Shown here piece after piece: positions 17,435 to 26,511 of a DNA stretch of 64,000 bases. The stretch's first letter is position 1. Each line of letters starts with the position of its first letter. Source of the DNA: Pseudomonas chlororaphis (lineage in GTDB: Bacteria > Pseudomonadota > Gammaproteobacteria > Pseudomonadales > Pseudomonadaceae); assembly GCF_000783395.1 (NCBI RefSeq), contig NZ_JSFK01000001.1, forward strand, positions 601,673-665,672, written 5' to 3'. The position numbers and the translations under genes are program-made. The notes below the pieces were generated by a model that was given only the letters and a program-made list of their open reading frames with translations, did no database searches and was not told the DNA's origin.

Positions 17435-17713
17435 ATGGAACAAAATATAGAGAGCCGTGTGAAAAAGCTCATAGCCGAGAATTTGTACATAAAAGATGAA
17501 GAAGGAAATCAAGTCGAGGTCGAGGTCAGAAATGAAAGCAGCTTCGTCGACGATCTGGGAGCGGACTCATTGCAAACGTCGCTGATGTTGATGGCACTAG
17601 AGGAGGAGTTTGAATTAAAGATCTCAGACGAGGAAGCTGAAAAATTTACAACGGTGCAGAAAGTGATCGATTATCTGGTGATAGTTGATGAACTCAGATA
17701 TGCCGATGAGTGA
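17435..17713 (+). CDS. acyl carrier protein (secondary, non-FAS type)
   Basis: A 92-residue ACP with the phosphopantetheine site GADSLQT (Ser45). Around it the usual helices are visible: [55 protein letters not shown]. Compared with FAS AcpP, helix II reads [12 protein letters not shown] instead of DSLDTVELVMAL, so two acidic residues used to dock fatty-acid enzymes are lost. A loop insertion (EEGNQVEVE) and a longer tail are also present. This points to a dedicated, specialised ACP. The ATG at 17435 follows GAGAGGTGTTGGA. Confidence 0.88.
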   Translation: MEQNIESRVKKLIAENLYIKDEEGNQVEVEVRNESSFVDDLGADSLQTSLMLMALEEEFELKISDEEAEKFTTVQKVIDYLVIVDELRYADE

Positions 17714-17790
17714 AACATGGCAAAACCTTCTGCCTGATTCGGGACATTTCCTCGCGGCAGGAACAGTCAATGAAAAGTGAAGTGTTGGAA

Positions 17791-18024
17791 ATGGACGATT
17801 TAGAGCGTTAGAAAAAGATAGTCATACAGTTGGGAGTCGATGAAAAAGAGATCAAAAACGAAAGCAGCTTCATCGGCGAGCTCGGGATGGACGACCCGAA
17901 GAAGCTTGAGTTGGTGATGGCGATTGAGGACGAGTTTGGTATGGAGATCCCGGACCAAGCATCCGAGAAATTTACAACGGTGCAGGACGTGATCAATTAT
18001 GTGAGTGTTCACAAACTTGTGTGA
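17791..18024 (+). pseudogene. decayed tandem copy of the acyl carrier protein
   Basis: The leader before this copy (CCTCGCGGCAGGAACAGTCA ... GTGTTGGAAATG) repeats that of the intact ACP gene, showing a tandem duplication. From ATG at 17791 the frame reads MDDLER and then an in-frame TAG at 17809-17811. The rest of an ACP follows in the same frame from about 17812 to 18024 ([45 protein letters not shown]). The carrier serine is gone: GADSL is replaced by GMDDP, with Asp at 17893-17895. Even if translated from an internal TTG at 17830 it could not be phosphopantetheinylated. Alternatively it is a retained apo-like protein, which is less likely. Confidence 0.85.
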
Positions 18025-18097
18025 TCATTCCCACACAGGCAACCTACTCTGCCCCGAAGCTGCCGAAGGCCGCTCCCAACAGGGGAATCCCAAGTAC

Positions 18098-18125
18098 AAA
18101 AAAACGGCCCGAAGGCCGTTTTTTG
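18098..18125. terminator. bidirectional terminator
   Basis: AAAAAAACGGCC-CGAA-GGCCGTTTTTTG is a strong hairpin with A- and T-runs on both sides, between the ACP cassette and the converging livF end. It can stop both transcripts. Confidence 0.9.
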
Positions 18126-18139
18126 TTGGCTGAAACACC

Positions 18140-18841
18140 TCAACCGCCGAGATACGCTTCGCGTACTTTCGGGTCGGTCAGCAGCGCTTCACCGGTGCCT
18201 TGCATGACCACACGGCCGTTCTCCAGAACGTAGGCGCGGTCGGCGATTTTCAGCGCCTGGTTGGCGTTCTGCTCGACCAGGAACACCGTCACACCATCCT
18301 TGCGCAGCATTTCGATGATGTCGAAAATCTGCTGGATGATGATCGGAGCCAGGCCCAGCGACGGCTCATCGAGCAGCAGCAGTTTCGGCTTGCTCATCAA
18401 CGCACGGCCGATGGCGAGCATCTGCTGTTCGCCGCCGGACATGGTGCCGCCGCGCTGGTTGAAGCGTTCTTTCAGGCGCGGGAACAGGCCGAGGACCTTG
18501 TCCATTTGCTCCTGATAGTCGCCCTTGTCGGTGAAGAAGCCGCCCATGGAGAGGTTTTCTTCAACGGTCAGACGGGCAAACACCCGACGACCTTCCGGCA
18601 CCACCGCAATGCTCTTGCGCATGATCTGCGACGAGTCCTGGCCGACCAGTTCCTCACCCATGTAGCGGATGCTGCCGCTGTGCGCTTGCGGCGAACCGCA
18701 CAGCGTCATCAGCAGCGTGGACTTGCCGGCACCGTTGGCGCCGATCAGGGTCACGATTTCGCCCTGACGGACTTCAACGTTGACGCTGTGCAAGGCCTGG
18801 ATCTTGCCGTAGAAGGTGGAAACGTTTTCGAACTGCAGCAT
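18140..18841 (-). CDS. livF: branched-chain amino acid ABC transporter, ATPase LivF/BraG
   Basis: A cytoplasmic ATPase of 233 residues that powers import of Leu, Ile and Val. It shows Walker A GANGAGKST, Q-loop region, signature MSGGEQQMLAIGRAL, Walker B LLLLDEPSLGL and the switch histidine-equivalent region (FLVEQN, typical of LivF). It is the last gene of the five-gene set and directly abuts livG. Confidence 0.95.
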   Translation of the reverse strand: MLQFENVSTFYGKIQALHSVNVEVRQGEIVTLIGANGAGKSTLLMTLCGSPQAHSGSIRYMGEELVGQDSSQIMRKSIAVVPEGRRVFARLTVEENLSMGGFFTDKGDYQEQMDKVLGLFPRLKERFNQRGGTMSGGEQQMLAIGRALMSKPKLLLLDEPSLGLAPIIIQQIFDIIEMLRKDGVTVFLVEQNANQALKIADRAYVLENGRVVMQGTGEALLTDPKVREAYLGG

Positions 18842-19609
18842 TTACGCTTCCCCCAGGTAGGCTTTGATCACTTCAGGATTGTCGCGGATCTGTTCCGGCG
18901 TGCCGTCAGCCAGAGGCGTGCCCTGGTTGATCACGACGATATGGTCGGAAATGCTCATGACCAGTTTCATGTCGTGTTCGATCAGCAGGACGGTGACGTT
19001 GTGCTCTTCACGCAGGACGCTGATCAGCGCCTTGAGGTCTTCGGTTTCCTTCGGGTTCAGACCGGCGGCCGGTTCGTCGAGCATGAGGATCCGTGGACGG
19101 GTCATCATGCAGCGGGCGATCTCCAGACGCCGTTGCTGACCGTAGGCCAGGGTGCCGGCGGTACGGTTGGCGAACTCTTTGAGGTTGACCTTTTCCAGCC
19201 AGTACTCGGCAAATTCCATGGCCTCGCGCTCGCTTTTGCGGAACGCCGGGGTCTTGAACAGGCCGGACAGGAAGTTGGTGTTCAAGTGACGGTGCTGGGC
19301 GATCAACAGGTTCTCGACCGCCGTCATGTCCTTGAACAGGCGCACGTTCTGGAAGGTACGCACCACGCCTTTGAGGGCGATCTTGTGGCCCGGCAGGCCC
19401 TGGATCGGTTCGCCATCGAGCAGGATGCTGCCGCCAGATGGCTTGTAGAAACCGGTCAGGCAGTTGAACACGGTGGTCTTGCCCGCGCCGTTCGGCCCGA
19501 TCAAGGCAACCACCTGTTTCTCTTTGACGGTCAGGGCCACACCGTTGACCGCGAGCAAACCGCCGAAGCGCATGCTCAGGTTCTCAACTTTCAAGATCTC
19601 GCGGCTCAT
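18842..19609 (-). CDS. livG: branched-chain amino acid ABC transporter, ATPase LivG/BraF
   Basis: The second ATPase subunit (255 residues): Walker [10 protein letters not shown], signature [14 protein letters not shown], Walker [15 protein letters not shown], and the [19 protein letters not shown] stretch typical of LivG. Its start overlaps livM by four bases and its stop meets livF with no gap, so stoichiometric translation is likely. Confidence 0.95.
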   Translation of the reverse strand: MSREILKVENLSMRFGGLLAVNGVALTVKEKQVVALIGPNGAGKTTVFNCLTGFYKPSGGSILLDGEPIQGLPGHKIALKGVVRTFQNVRLFKDMTAVENLLIAQHRHLNTNFLSGLFKTPAFRKSEREAMEFAEYWLEKVNLKEFANRTAGTLAYGQQRRLEIARCMMTRPRILMLDEPAAGLNPKETEDLKALISVLREEHNVTVLLIEHDMKLVMSISDHIVVINQGTPLADGTPEQIRDNPEVIKAYLGEA

Positions 19610-20862
19610 TTTCGCAACTCCATGTGTGGGCGTTGCATCGGCAGCAGACCTTGTGGACGCCAGATCATCATCAACACCATCAGGGCACCGAACATCAACA
19701 TCCGGTACTCGCTGAACTCACGCATCATTTCCGGCAACAGGATCATCACCACGGCGGCCAGGATCACACCCAACTGCGAGCCCATGCCACCCAACACAAC
19801 GATGGCGAGGATGATTGCCGACTCGATGAAGGTGAACGACTCCGGCGTCACCAGACCCTGACGGGCGGCGAAGAAGCTACCGGCGAAACCGGCGAACGCA
19901 GCGCCGAGGGTGAACGCGGACAGCTTGATGATCGTCGGATTCAGACCCAGCGCACGGCAAGCGATTTCATCTTCACGCAGCGCTTCCCACGCACGACCGA
20001 TCGGCATGCGCAGCAGGCGGTTGATGACGAACAGTGCCGCCAGCGCCAGCAACAGCGCAACCAGGTAGAGGAAAATCACCTTGTTGATCGAGTTGTATTG
20101 CAGGCCGAAATACTCGTGGAAGGTTTGCATGCCTTCCGCCGCTTTACGTTCGAAGGTCAGACCGAAGAATGTCGGCTTCTCGATGTTGCTGATGCCGTTC
20201 GGGCCACCGGTGATGTCGGTCAGGTTACGCAGGAACAGACGGATGATCTCGCCGAAGCCGAGGGTCACGATCGCCAGGTAGTCGCCGCGCAGACGCAACA
20301 CCGGGAAGCCCAGCAGGAAGCCGAACGTCGCCGCCATCAGGCCGGCAATCGGCAGGCAGATCCAGAAGCTCAGGCCGTAGTAATGCGACAGCAGCGCGTA
20401 GCTGTAGGCGCCGACGGCGTAGAAGCCGACGTAACCGAGGTCGAGCAGACCGGCCAGACCGACGACGATGTTCAGACCGAGGCCGAGCATCACGTAGATC
20501 AGGATCAGCGTCGCGATGTCCACCGCGCCACGGGAGCCGAAGAACGGCCACACCAGCGCCACCAGGATCAGCGCAATGATGAAATAACGCTGGGTGGTTG
20601 GCAGGGTGAGGAAGTTGCTCGCCTTGGCCGGAATCAGCGGCAGGCCCGGCGACGCACGCCAGGCTTTGCTGATCTGCTGGTTGAACAGCACCCGCAGGAA
20701 CATCAGCACCGAACAGATGGCGATGGTCGCCAGCACGGTCGGGCTGGTGTTGTGCACTTCCAGGTTGATGCCGACGATGGTCAGTTTCAGTCCGAGCACA
20801 GGATACGCAACTGCCCAAACCAAGAGCGCACTGAACAGTGCCTGTTTAAGATTCCTAGTCAT
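19606..20862 (-). CDS. livM: branched-chain amino acid ABC transporter, permease LivM/BraE
   Basis: An inner-membrane permease of 418 residues with about ten hydrophobic segments and the conserved EAA-like loop [19 protein letters not shown]. It carries a LivM-type N-terminal extension and the [24 protein letters not shown] stretch. Four-base overlaps join it to livH upstream and livG downstream. Confidence 0.95.
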   Translation of the reverse strand: MTRNLKQALFSALLVWAVAYPVLGLKLTIVGINLEVHNTSPTVLATIAICSVLMFLRVLFNQQISKAWRASPGLPLIPAKASNFLTLPTTQRYFIIALILVALVWPFFGSRGAVDIATLILIYVMLGLGLNIVVGLAGLLDLGYVGFYAVGAYSYALLSHYYGLSFWICLPIAGLMAATFGFLLGFPVLRLRGDYLAIVTLGFGEIIRLFLRNLTDITGGPNGISNIEKPTFFGLTFERKAAEGMQTFHEYFGLQYNSINKVIFLYLVALLLALAALFVINRLLRMPIGRAWEALREDEIACRALGLNPTIIKLSAFTLGAAFAGFAGSFFAARQGLVTPESFTFIESAIILAIVVLGGMGSQLGVILAAVVMILLPEMMREFSEYRMLMFGALMVLMMIWRPQGLLPMQRPHMELRK

Positions 20863-21782
20863 ACTTTCTCAACCTCCGGACGGCCCAGAATGCCGGTCGG
20901 ACGGAACAACAGCACCAGAACCAACAAGCCGAATGCCACGACGTCCTTGTACTGGTCGCCGAAGATATCGGCACCAAAGGCTTCTGCCACCCCAAGCACC
21001 AGCCCGCCGAGCATGGCGCCGGGGATGCTGCCGATACCGCCAAGTACCGCTGCGGTGAAGGCTTTGAGGCCGACGAGGAAACCGGCGTTCGGGTTGATCA
21101 CCCCGTATTGCATGCTCAGCAGCACAGCCGCAACGGCTGCCAGCGCGGCACCAATGACGAAGGTCAGGGCGATGATGTTGTTGGTGTTGATGCCGAGCAG
21201 GTTGGCCATCTTGATGTCTTCGGCGCAGGCGCGGCAGGCGCGACCCAGGCGAGAGCGGGAGATGAACAGCGTCAGGCCGAGCATGGCGATCAGGGTCACC
21301 ACGAACACCACGATTTGCATGTAGGAAATCAGCACTTCTTGTGCGCCACCTGGGCCGAAGGCAAGGTTGCCCGGAATCAGGTTGGGGATAGCTTTGTCCT
21401 TGGAGTCTTGCGCCAGCAGAACCGTGTTCTGCAGGAAGATCGACATACCGATCGCGGAAATCAGCGGGATCAGACGGTTGCTGCCGCGCAGGGGGCGGTA
21501 GGCGATCCGTTCGATGCTGTAACCGTAGGAACTGGTGACGACGATGCTGGCGATGAACGCCGCCGTCATCAACAGCGGGACACTGTCGAGTCCCATCATG
21601 GTCAACCCGGCGATGGCGATGAACGCCACGTAAGAGCCGATCATGTACACCTCGCCGTGGGCGAAGTTGATCATTCCAATGATGCCGTAAACCATCGTGT
21701 AGCCGATGGCGATCAAGGCATACATGCTGCCAACGTTCAGGCCGTTAACCAGCTGTTGGAAGAAGTGATAGATGTCAGGCAT
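20859..21782 (-). CDS. livH: branched-chain amino acid ABC transporter, permease LivH/BraD
   Basis: A permease of 307 residues. [43 protein letters not shown] is the LivH opening, and [21 protein letters not shown] is the EAA loop that contacts the ATPase. It lies about 230 bases after livK, with a hairpin in between that probably lowers its expression relative to the binding protein. Confidence 0.95.
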   Translation of the reverse strand: MPDIYHFFQQLVNGLNVGSMYALIAIGYTMVYGIIGMINFAHGEVYMIGSYVAFIAIAGLTMMGLDSVPLLMTAAFIASIVVTSSYGYSIERIAYRPLRGSNRLIPLISAIGMSIFLQNTVLLAQDSKDKAIPNLIPGNLAFGPGGAQEVLISYMQIVVFVVTLIAMLGLTLFISRSRLGRACRACAEDIKMANLLGINTNNIIALTFVIGAALAAVAAVLLSMQYGVINPNAGFLVGLKAFTAAVLGGIGSIPGAMLGGLVLGVAEAFGADIFGDQYKDVVAFGLLVLVLLFRPTGILGRPEVEKV

Positions 21783-21963
21783 TACAGCGCTCCTAAAAAC
21801 CTGATACGCATTTCACTGGTGGAGTCATTTTCCCGCCCGGCCCCGTGGATCTTTATCCACTTCGAATCCGGGTTTTGCCAGCGAACCGCTGATGACGGTT
21901 TTGAGATTTTCAGGTGGGGAGACTGGCGGATCACGCCAGCGCGGCCCAATACATTCGTAAAAC

Positions 21964-21989
21964 AAAGCCCACGGCACGCCGTGGGCTTT
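21964..21989 (-). terminator. attenuating hairpin between livK and livH
   Basis: AAAGCCCACGG-CACG-CCGTGGGCTTT lies 25 bases after the livK stop. It would protect or attenuate the livK transcript so that the periplasmic binding protein is made in excess over the membrane subunits, a common arrangement in ABC importers. Confidence 0.75.
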
Positions 21990-22013
21990 ATTGGCAGTCA
22001 GTCAGGCAGCGCC

Positions 22014-23141
22014 TTACTGAGGCGATACTTCAGTTTTAGGCTTGCCGTTGTGCCACTCGTAGACCACGAATTTGAAGTCTTTGAGGTCGCCCTTGGCGTC
22101 GAAGCTCAGGTCGCCAGTCGGGGTCTTGAAGGTACCGGCGTGAATGGCTTCAGCCACTTTGGTCGCGTCTTCGGACTTGGCTGCCTTGATGCCTTCGGCA
22201 ATCACTTCAACCGCCGAGTAGGACGGGAACACGAACGGACCGCTCGGATCTTCTTTCTTCGCTTTGAAGGCATCGGCCAGGGCGATGTTGGCTGGATCCT
22301 GGTCGAAGGATTTCGGCAGGGTCACCAGCAGGCCTTCGGACGCGTCCTTGGCGATCTGAGTGATCGAGTCGTTACCCACGCCTTCCGGACCCATGAACTT
22401 GGCTTTCAGGCCCTTTTCCTGTGCTTGACGCAGGATCAGACCCAGCTCCGGGTGGTAGCCGCCGTAGTAAACGAAGTCGACGTTGGCTTGCTTGAGTTTG
22501 GCGATGATCGCCGAGAAGTCTTTGTCGCCGGCGTTGACGCCTTCGAACACGGCAACCTTGGTGCCTTTCTTCTCGAGGGTCGATTTCACCGCGGTGGCGA
22601 TGCCTTCACCGTACTGTTGCTTGTCGTGCAGGACGCCGACAATTTTCGGTTTCACGTGGTCGGCAATGTAGTTACCGGCGGCAGGGCCCTGGGCGCTGTC
22701 CAGACCGATGGTACGGAAGACCATTTTGTAACCACGGGCGGTGATGTCCGGGCTGGTGGCAGCCGGGGTGATCATGATCACGCCTTCGTCTTCGTAGATG
22801 TCCGAAGCCGGTTGAGTGGAGCTGGAGCACAGGTGACCGACCACGAACTTGACGCCGTCGTTGACGACCTTGTTCGCGACCGCTACCGCTTGTTTTGGAT
22901 CGCAGGCATCGTCGTATTCAACGGCTTCGAGTTTCTTGCCGTCGACGCCGCCCTTGGCGTTGATTTGCTCGATGGCCATTTTTGCGCCACTGAACTGCAT
23001 GTCGCCGTACTGGGCTACTGGACCGGTTTTAGGACCGGCGATACCGATTTTGATGGTGTCAGCTGCGAACGAATGGCTGGCAACCCCGGCCAGAACCATA
23101 GCGGCAAACAGTTTGGAAATCTGCTTAGTAGCCTTAGTCAT
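22014..23141 (-). CDS. braC: branched-chain amino acid periplasmic binding protein LivK/BraC
   Basis: A 375-residue solute-binding protein with a signal peptide (cleavage after ...ASHSFA, about residue 26). The mature part is typical LIV-binding (DTIKIGIAGPKTGPVAQYGD, VEYDDACDPKQAVAVANKVV, VGHLCSSSTQPASDIYEDEGV), including the two cysteines of the conserved disulfide. It is the first gene of the transport operon. Confidence 0.96.
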   Translation of the reverse strand: MTKATKQISKLFAAMVLAGVASHSFAADTIKIGIAGPKTGPVAQYGDMQFSGAKMAIEQINAKGGVDGKKLEAVEYDDACDPKQAVAVANKVVNDGVKFVVGHLCSSSTQPASDIYEDEGVIMITPAATSPDITARGYKMVFRTIGLDSAQGPAAGNYIADHVKPKIVGVLHDKQQYGEGIATAVKSTLEKKGTKVAVFEGVNAGDKDFSAIIAKLKQANVDFVYYGGYHPELGLILRQAQEKGLKAKFMGPEGVGNDSITQIAKDASEGLLVTLPKSFDQDPANIALADAFKAKKEDPSGPFVFPSYSAVEVIAEGIKAAKSEDATKVAEAIHAGTFKTPTGDLSFDAKGDLKDFKFVVYEWHNGKPKTEVSPQ

Positions 23142-23493
23142 AGTGCTCCACTCTTACTGTTGTAATTTTTTTGAGTTCTGGCGCCGTAGCAGCAGAACCG
23201 GGTCAGATATCTTTGCGATACCCTCCGGAAATGCCCCCGGCAACTGTACCGGTACAGTGTAGAGCGCCGGTTGTCAGCCTGGGAAGCGGGCGCCGAGGGG
23301 CAAAACTTGGGGGTGTCGCATTTTTGAATGAAAAAGACAGAATTGCGGCGGGGCGTTCGTGGGCATATAGCCCAATCAGCAGCATTCCTTGGCGTTCCTG
23401 CTCTTTTCGTTCGGTGCAGCCATTTGCAACCGGGTTTTGCTGGCGGACCACCGACGTTATTATTCGCGTCGATTTCTTTTCCGGACAGCACCC
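23142..23493. promoter_or_regulatory. livK upstream region with a 16-bp palindrome
   Basis: The divergent region between livK and a DUF2288 gene. A perfect palindrome ACTGTACCGGTACAGT lies at 23243-23258, about 100 bases before the livK start, and is probably an operator; its regulator is unknown. Nothing else was recognised in these ~350 bases. Confidence 0.5.
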
Positions 23494-23814
23494 ATGAATC
23501 AAGAACCTAGCACCCTCTATGCCAAGCTGCTTGGTGAAACCGCATCTATTACCTGGAAAGAGCTGGAGCCGTTCTTCGCCAAGGGTGCCCTATTGTGGGT
23601 CGACCCTGACCTGGATTTGATCGCGGCGGCCGAGGCCGTGGCTTCGGATGAGGGCGAGAAAGTGGCCGCCTGGCTGGCCGCAGACAAAGTCGCCAAGCTC
23701 TCTGAAACGCGGGCGCTGGATCTTTTCGAACGCGATCCACAGTTGTGGGCGGTGGTGGTTTCGCCGTGGATTCTGATCCAGGAAAGAGCAGTCGCTTCTG
23801 ACGTTGCACCTTGA
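23494..23814 (+). CDS. DUF2288-family protein
   Basis: A 106-residue acidic soluble protein beginning MNQEPSTLYAKLLGETASITWKELEPFFAKG and containing WVDPDLDLIAAAEAVASD, characteristic of the DUF2288 family. No function is established. The ATG at 23494 gives this conserved start; the frame open from 23389 is not conserved-looking. A weak hairpin follows at 23938-23957. Confidence 0.8.
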   Translation: MNQEPSTLYAKLLGETASITWKELEPFFAKGALLWVDPDLDLIAAAEAVASDEGEKVAAWLAADKVAKLSETRALDLFERDPQLWAVVVSPWILIQERAVASDVAP

Positions 23815-24116
23815 TGGTGCGACCTGTCGTCAGCGAAAAGTGTGTAGCGGAGTAGCGTGATGGCACGTTGCCGTAGAGAAACACCACAAGCGCGGGTGGC
23901 CTCACGGTGACGTAAACGTAACGGGAACAGTTTAGTAAGCAGCCTAACGGCTGCTTAATTGTTTCTGGATATTGGAAAGGCTGAAATCTTCAGGGAATTT
24001 TACGGCCTCTTCGCTGGCAAGCCAGCTCCACAGGTTTTGTGGTTTACACAATAATTGTGTAAACCCGGAGCCTGTGGGAGCTGGCCTGCCAGCGATGGCG
24101 GCGACTCGGCCTTCGA
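23815..24116. other. gene-free stretch with hairpins and REPs
   Basis: About 300 bases between converging genes. It holds a hairpin AAGCAGCC-TAAC-GGCTGCTT (23938-23957) and a REP doublet (24010-24098). No coding potential was seen. Confidence 0.6.
24010..24098. repeat. REP doublet (family A) with a palindromic core
   Basis: Two inverted copies of the GTGGGAGCTGGCNTGCCAGCGA element flank an almost perfect 25-base palindrome (GGTTTACACAAT, one central base, then its complement) at 24041-24065. The whole unit can fold as a large cruciform. Confidence 0.85.
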
Positions 24117-26315
24117 TCAGGCCGAAAACGACTTGCCGGTATGGTTATTGAGGGAAATAACCTTGGTCTTGCCAATCCGGTGACGATAAATCTCGCGCAA
24201 GTACTTGATCGACTTCTTCACACAATCGCGCGACAAACGAATGTCATTGATCGAGACAAACTTCTCTTTGTCGTTGATCAGCTCGCGGTACTTCTTCTCG
24301 TACATCGGCTTGATCGCGTACCAGTTGGTGTCGAGGATCTTCGCCGGGTTCTCGAATTCGTTGAGCAGGTCATCAATGCGGTCTTCGTCGAACTCCTCGT
24401 TGATGATGAAATCAAGGATCGAGTTGTCCAGGGTCTCGTCGAAACGGTACGGGTTCTTCGCGAAGCAACGCTTGATAAACGCGACGATCAGGGTCAGGAA
24501 GTCGTCCGACAGGCACGGGCTCTTCGCAATCAACGTGGTTAGCGACAGGTTGGCCGAGGCGCCGATTACCAGTGCGTAACGCTTGAGCGTGGTGTTGGGG
24601 AACAGGCTGTTGAGGTGAGTCTTCAACCGGTTCAGGTCCATGTACGACAGCTTGTAGTCTTTGGGCAGCGAAACGATCGAGACTACCGACGAGCAGTTCT
24701 TGAAGAAGTGCAGGTCGTGCAGTGCCGCAGCGTCGTAGCCGGAATTCTTGTACTGCTCCAGCGAAGCGCGATAGCGCTTGGACTCGATCGGCAGCAGGCT
24801 GATGCCTTCGATCGCCTGCGTCACTTTGTTGAAGTGCGGCAAGTCGATCGAGCGGAAGAACAGGTCGTCGATGTTCAGGCGCTGCGGCTCTTTGTCGAAC
24901 ACCTTGAACTTGTCGCTGCTTGGCGGCGGGGTTTCCGGCACCACCGATTCGGCGTAGGCAATCGCCACCGGGCCGGCCAGGCTCATGAACAGGTCGTTGG
25001 CGTCGAGGCGAATGGTTTCGCCAATGTCGATGCCGGCACGGCGGAAATAGTTCTGGTCGTAGTCGGTGGTGACGGCCTGCGCCGTGAGAATGTTGAAGAT
25101 CTGCTGCGAGATGTATTGGTTAGCGTGCTTCTCCATCGCATTGACATCAATGTTCTGGATGTTGCCGTCATCGCTTTCTTCGGCGTAACGCATGATGTCG
25201 TTGGAGATCAGCATCATCGCGTTCCATGGGCGGATACGGCCCATGACGCTGGCTTCGCTGCTGTCTTCATTGGCGAAGTTGTAGGAGAAATCCCATTCTT
25301 CCGAAAGGTATTTGCACAGCAGGCGACCGGCGTTGATGTGCAGCGCCTCGGACATTTCGCTGCGGTGATCGGAAATGTTCGGCAGCACGCAGATGCCGCT
25401 GGTGAAGATCGGTTCGAACACAAACGAATGACCACTCTTGCCGTCATGCTCGTCCATCGGTTTGGTGTCGAACGTCTTGTTCATGTACGAGTGCTGCTGG
25501 GCCAGACCGAATTCCGAAGCCATGCCGGAACCGGTACCGCCGCCGGCACTGAAGATCGAGAAATACAGACGCGACTGGTTGGCCTTGATGCCGCAGCTGT
25601 CGATCAGGTACGAGTGGATCATTTTCCAGTCAGGGCTGGAGAAGCGCTGGGTGTCCTTGTTGAGGATGATCTTCGCCAGGTACTGGCCGAGGATCGGCGC
25701 GTTACCGGCGCCACCGGCGTGGACTTCGGACAAGTCCATGATCTTCATTTTGCTGTAGTCGCGCAGGAAGCCGCTTTTCTCGCCCTTGCGCGAAAAACGG
25801 ATACGCCCGGCGATGTCCTTGTCGAGGTCGCCGAGCATCACCAGCGGTTCGACCAGAAACACCGGTTTGGTCGATTTGTTCGGGCCGATGCGCAGGTTGT
25901 TCTTGATCCACTGCGCCGGGCTGTAACCCTTGTCGGCCAGTCGGCGATCCGCCGCGCGGTCTTCGTTATTGAACTCGTTGAGGTAGAACTTGCGCGCGTT
26001 GTACACCAGCTCCGCAACATCGAGGGCGATGTTCGAGCCGCAGCGACCGAGGCCGATCAGGCACACCGAGGGGAATTCCTGGTCGTTGTGCTGTTCGTTG
26101 TCGCCTTCCAAGTGCGGTGGGCGCGGGAACACCAAATCACGCAGGCCATCGAGGTTGTCGAGGATGCGGTCGGTATTGGTTTCGGTGAAGTACAGGTATT
26201 GCTGGGTTGACAGCGGGCGCGACGGGACCAATGGCTTCGACGATGACGGGCTGTTGGCGGCGGGGCTCAAAGTCAGATCGGATACCGCAGTGGCGGGATT
26301 ATTTTTAGAAGTCAT
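24117..26315 (-). CDS. large tubulin/FtsZ-superfamily protein
   Basis: A 732-residue protein of the 'tubulin-like' group (Tubulin_2/FtsZ-like families). The N-terminal GTPase core has the glycine loop SVCLIGLGRCGSNIALD (residues 83-99), like the FtsZ GxGGxGSN segment, and the tubulin signature AGGGTGSGMAS at about residues 257-267. Long insertions and a ~350-residue C-terminal part without recognisable domains follow. An N-terminal Ser/Pro-rich linker precedes the fold. It stands alone on the chromosome with no partition or phage genes nearby, unlike TubZ or PhuZ. A membrane-remodelling or scaffold role has been proposed for such families; none is known here. Confidence 0.85.
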   Translation of the reverse strand: MTSKNNPATAVSDLTLSPAANSPSSSKPLVPSRPLSTQQYLYFTETNTDRILDNLDGLRDLVFPRPPHLEGDNEQHNDQEFPSVCLIGLGRCGSNIALDVAELVYNARKFYLNEFNNEDRAADRRLADKGYSPAQWIKNNLRIGPNKSTKPVFLVEPLVMLGDLDKDIAGRIRFSRKGEKSGFLRDYSKMKIMDLSEVHAGGAGNAPILGQYLAKIILNKDTQRFSSPDWKMIHSYLIDSCGIKANQSRLYFSIFSAGGGTGSGMASEFGLAQQHSYMNKTFDTKPMDEHDGKSGHSFVFEPIFTSGICVLPNISDHRSEMSEALHINAGRLLCKYLSEEWDFSYNFANEDSSEASVMGRIRPWNAMMLISNDIMRYAEESDDGNIQNIDVNAMEKHANQYISQQIFNILTAQAVTTDYDQNYFRRAGIDIGETIRLDANDLFMSLAGPVAIAYAESVVPETPPPSSDKFKVFDKEPQRLNIDDLFFRSIDLPHFNKVTQAIEGISLLPIESKRYRASLEQYKNSGYDAAALHDLHFFKNCSSVVSIVSLPKDYKLSYMDLNRLKTHLNSLFPNTTLKRYALVIGASANLSLTTLIAKSPCLSDDFLTLIVAFIKRCFAKNPYRFDETLDNSILDFIINEEFDEDRIDDLLNEFENPAKILDTNWYAIKPMYEKKYRELINDKEKFVSINDIRLSRDCVKKSIKYLREIYRHRIGKTKVISLNNHTGKSFSA

Positions 26316-26511
26316 TGTGCGCCATATACCTGGACTGGTTGGCTCGCTGGCCTTTGCCTACGAACCTCACGGAATAAGATCTCGCGTCTTTTAATTGCGC
26401 GAATTGAGCCCGAGCATCAGGGTTGAGGCCTGACTGTCGCTGGGGGGAATCCTTTCCTGATCGTTGATGAATCGGCCATTATTCGGCGATCTTTAATCGA
26501 AAAGAGGCAAA

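Noticed and set aside
21108..23165. 685-codon open frame on the plus strand opposite livH and livK
   Set aside because: It is antisense to well-supported transport genes, has a His/Gln/Asp-rich unnatural composition, and results from third-position GC bias.
24117..26315. The tubulin-like protein as a plasmid TubZ or phage PhuZ remnant
   Set aside because: No partition, replication or phage genes surround it and its length is far greater than either; it was kept as an orphan chromosomal gene.
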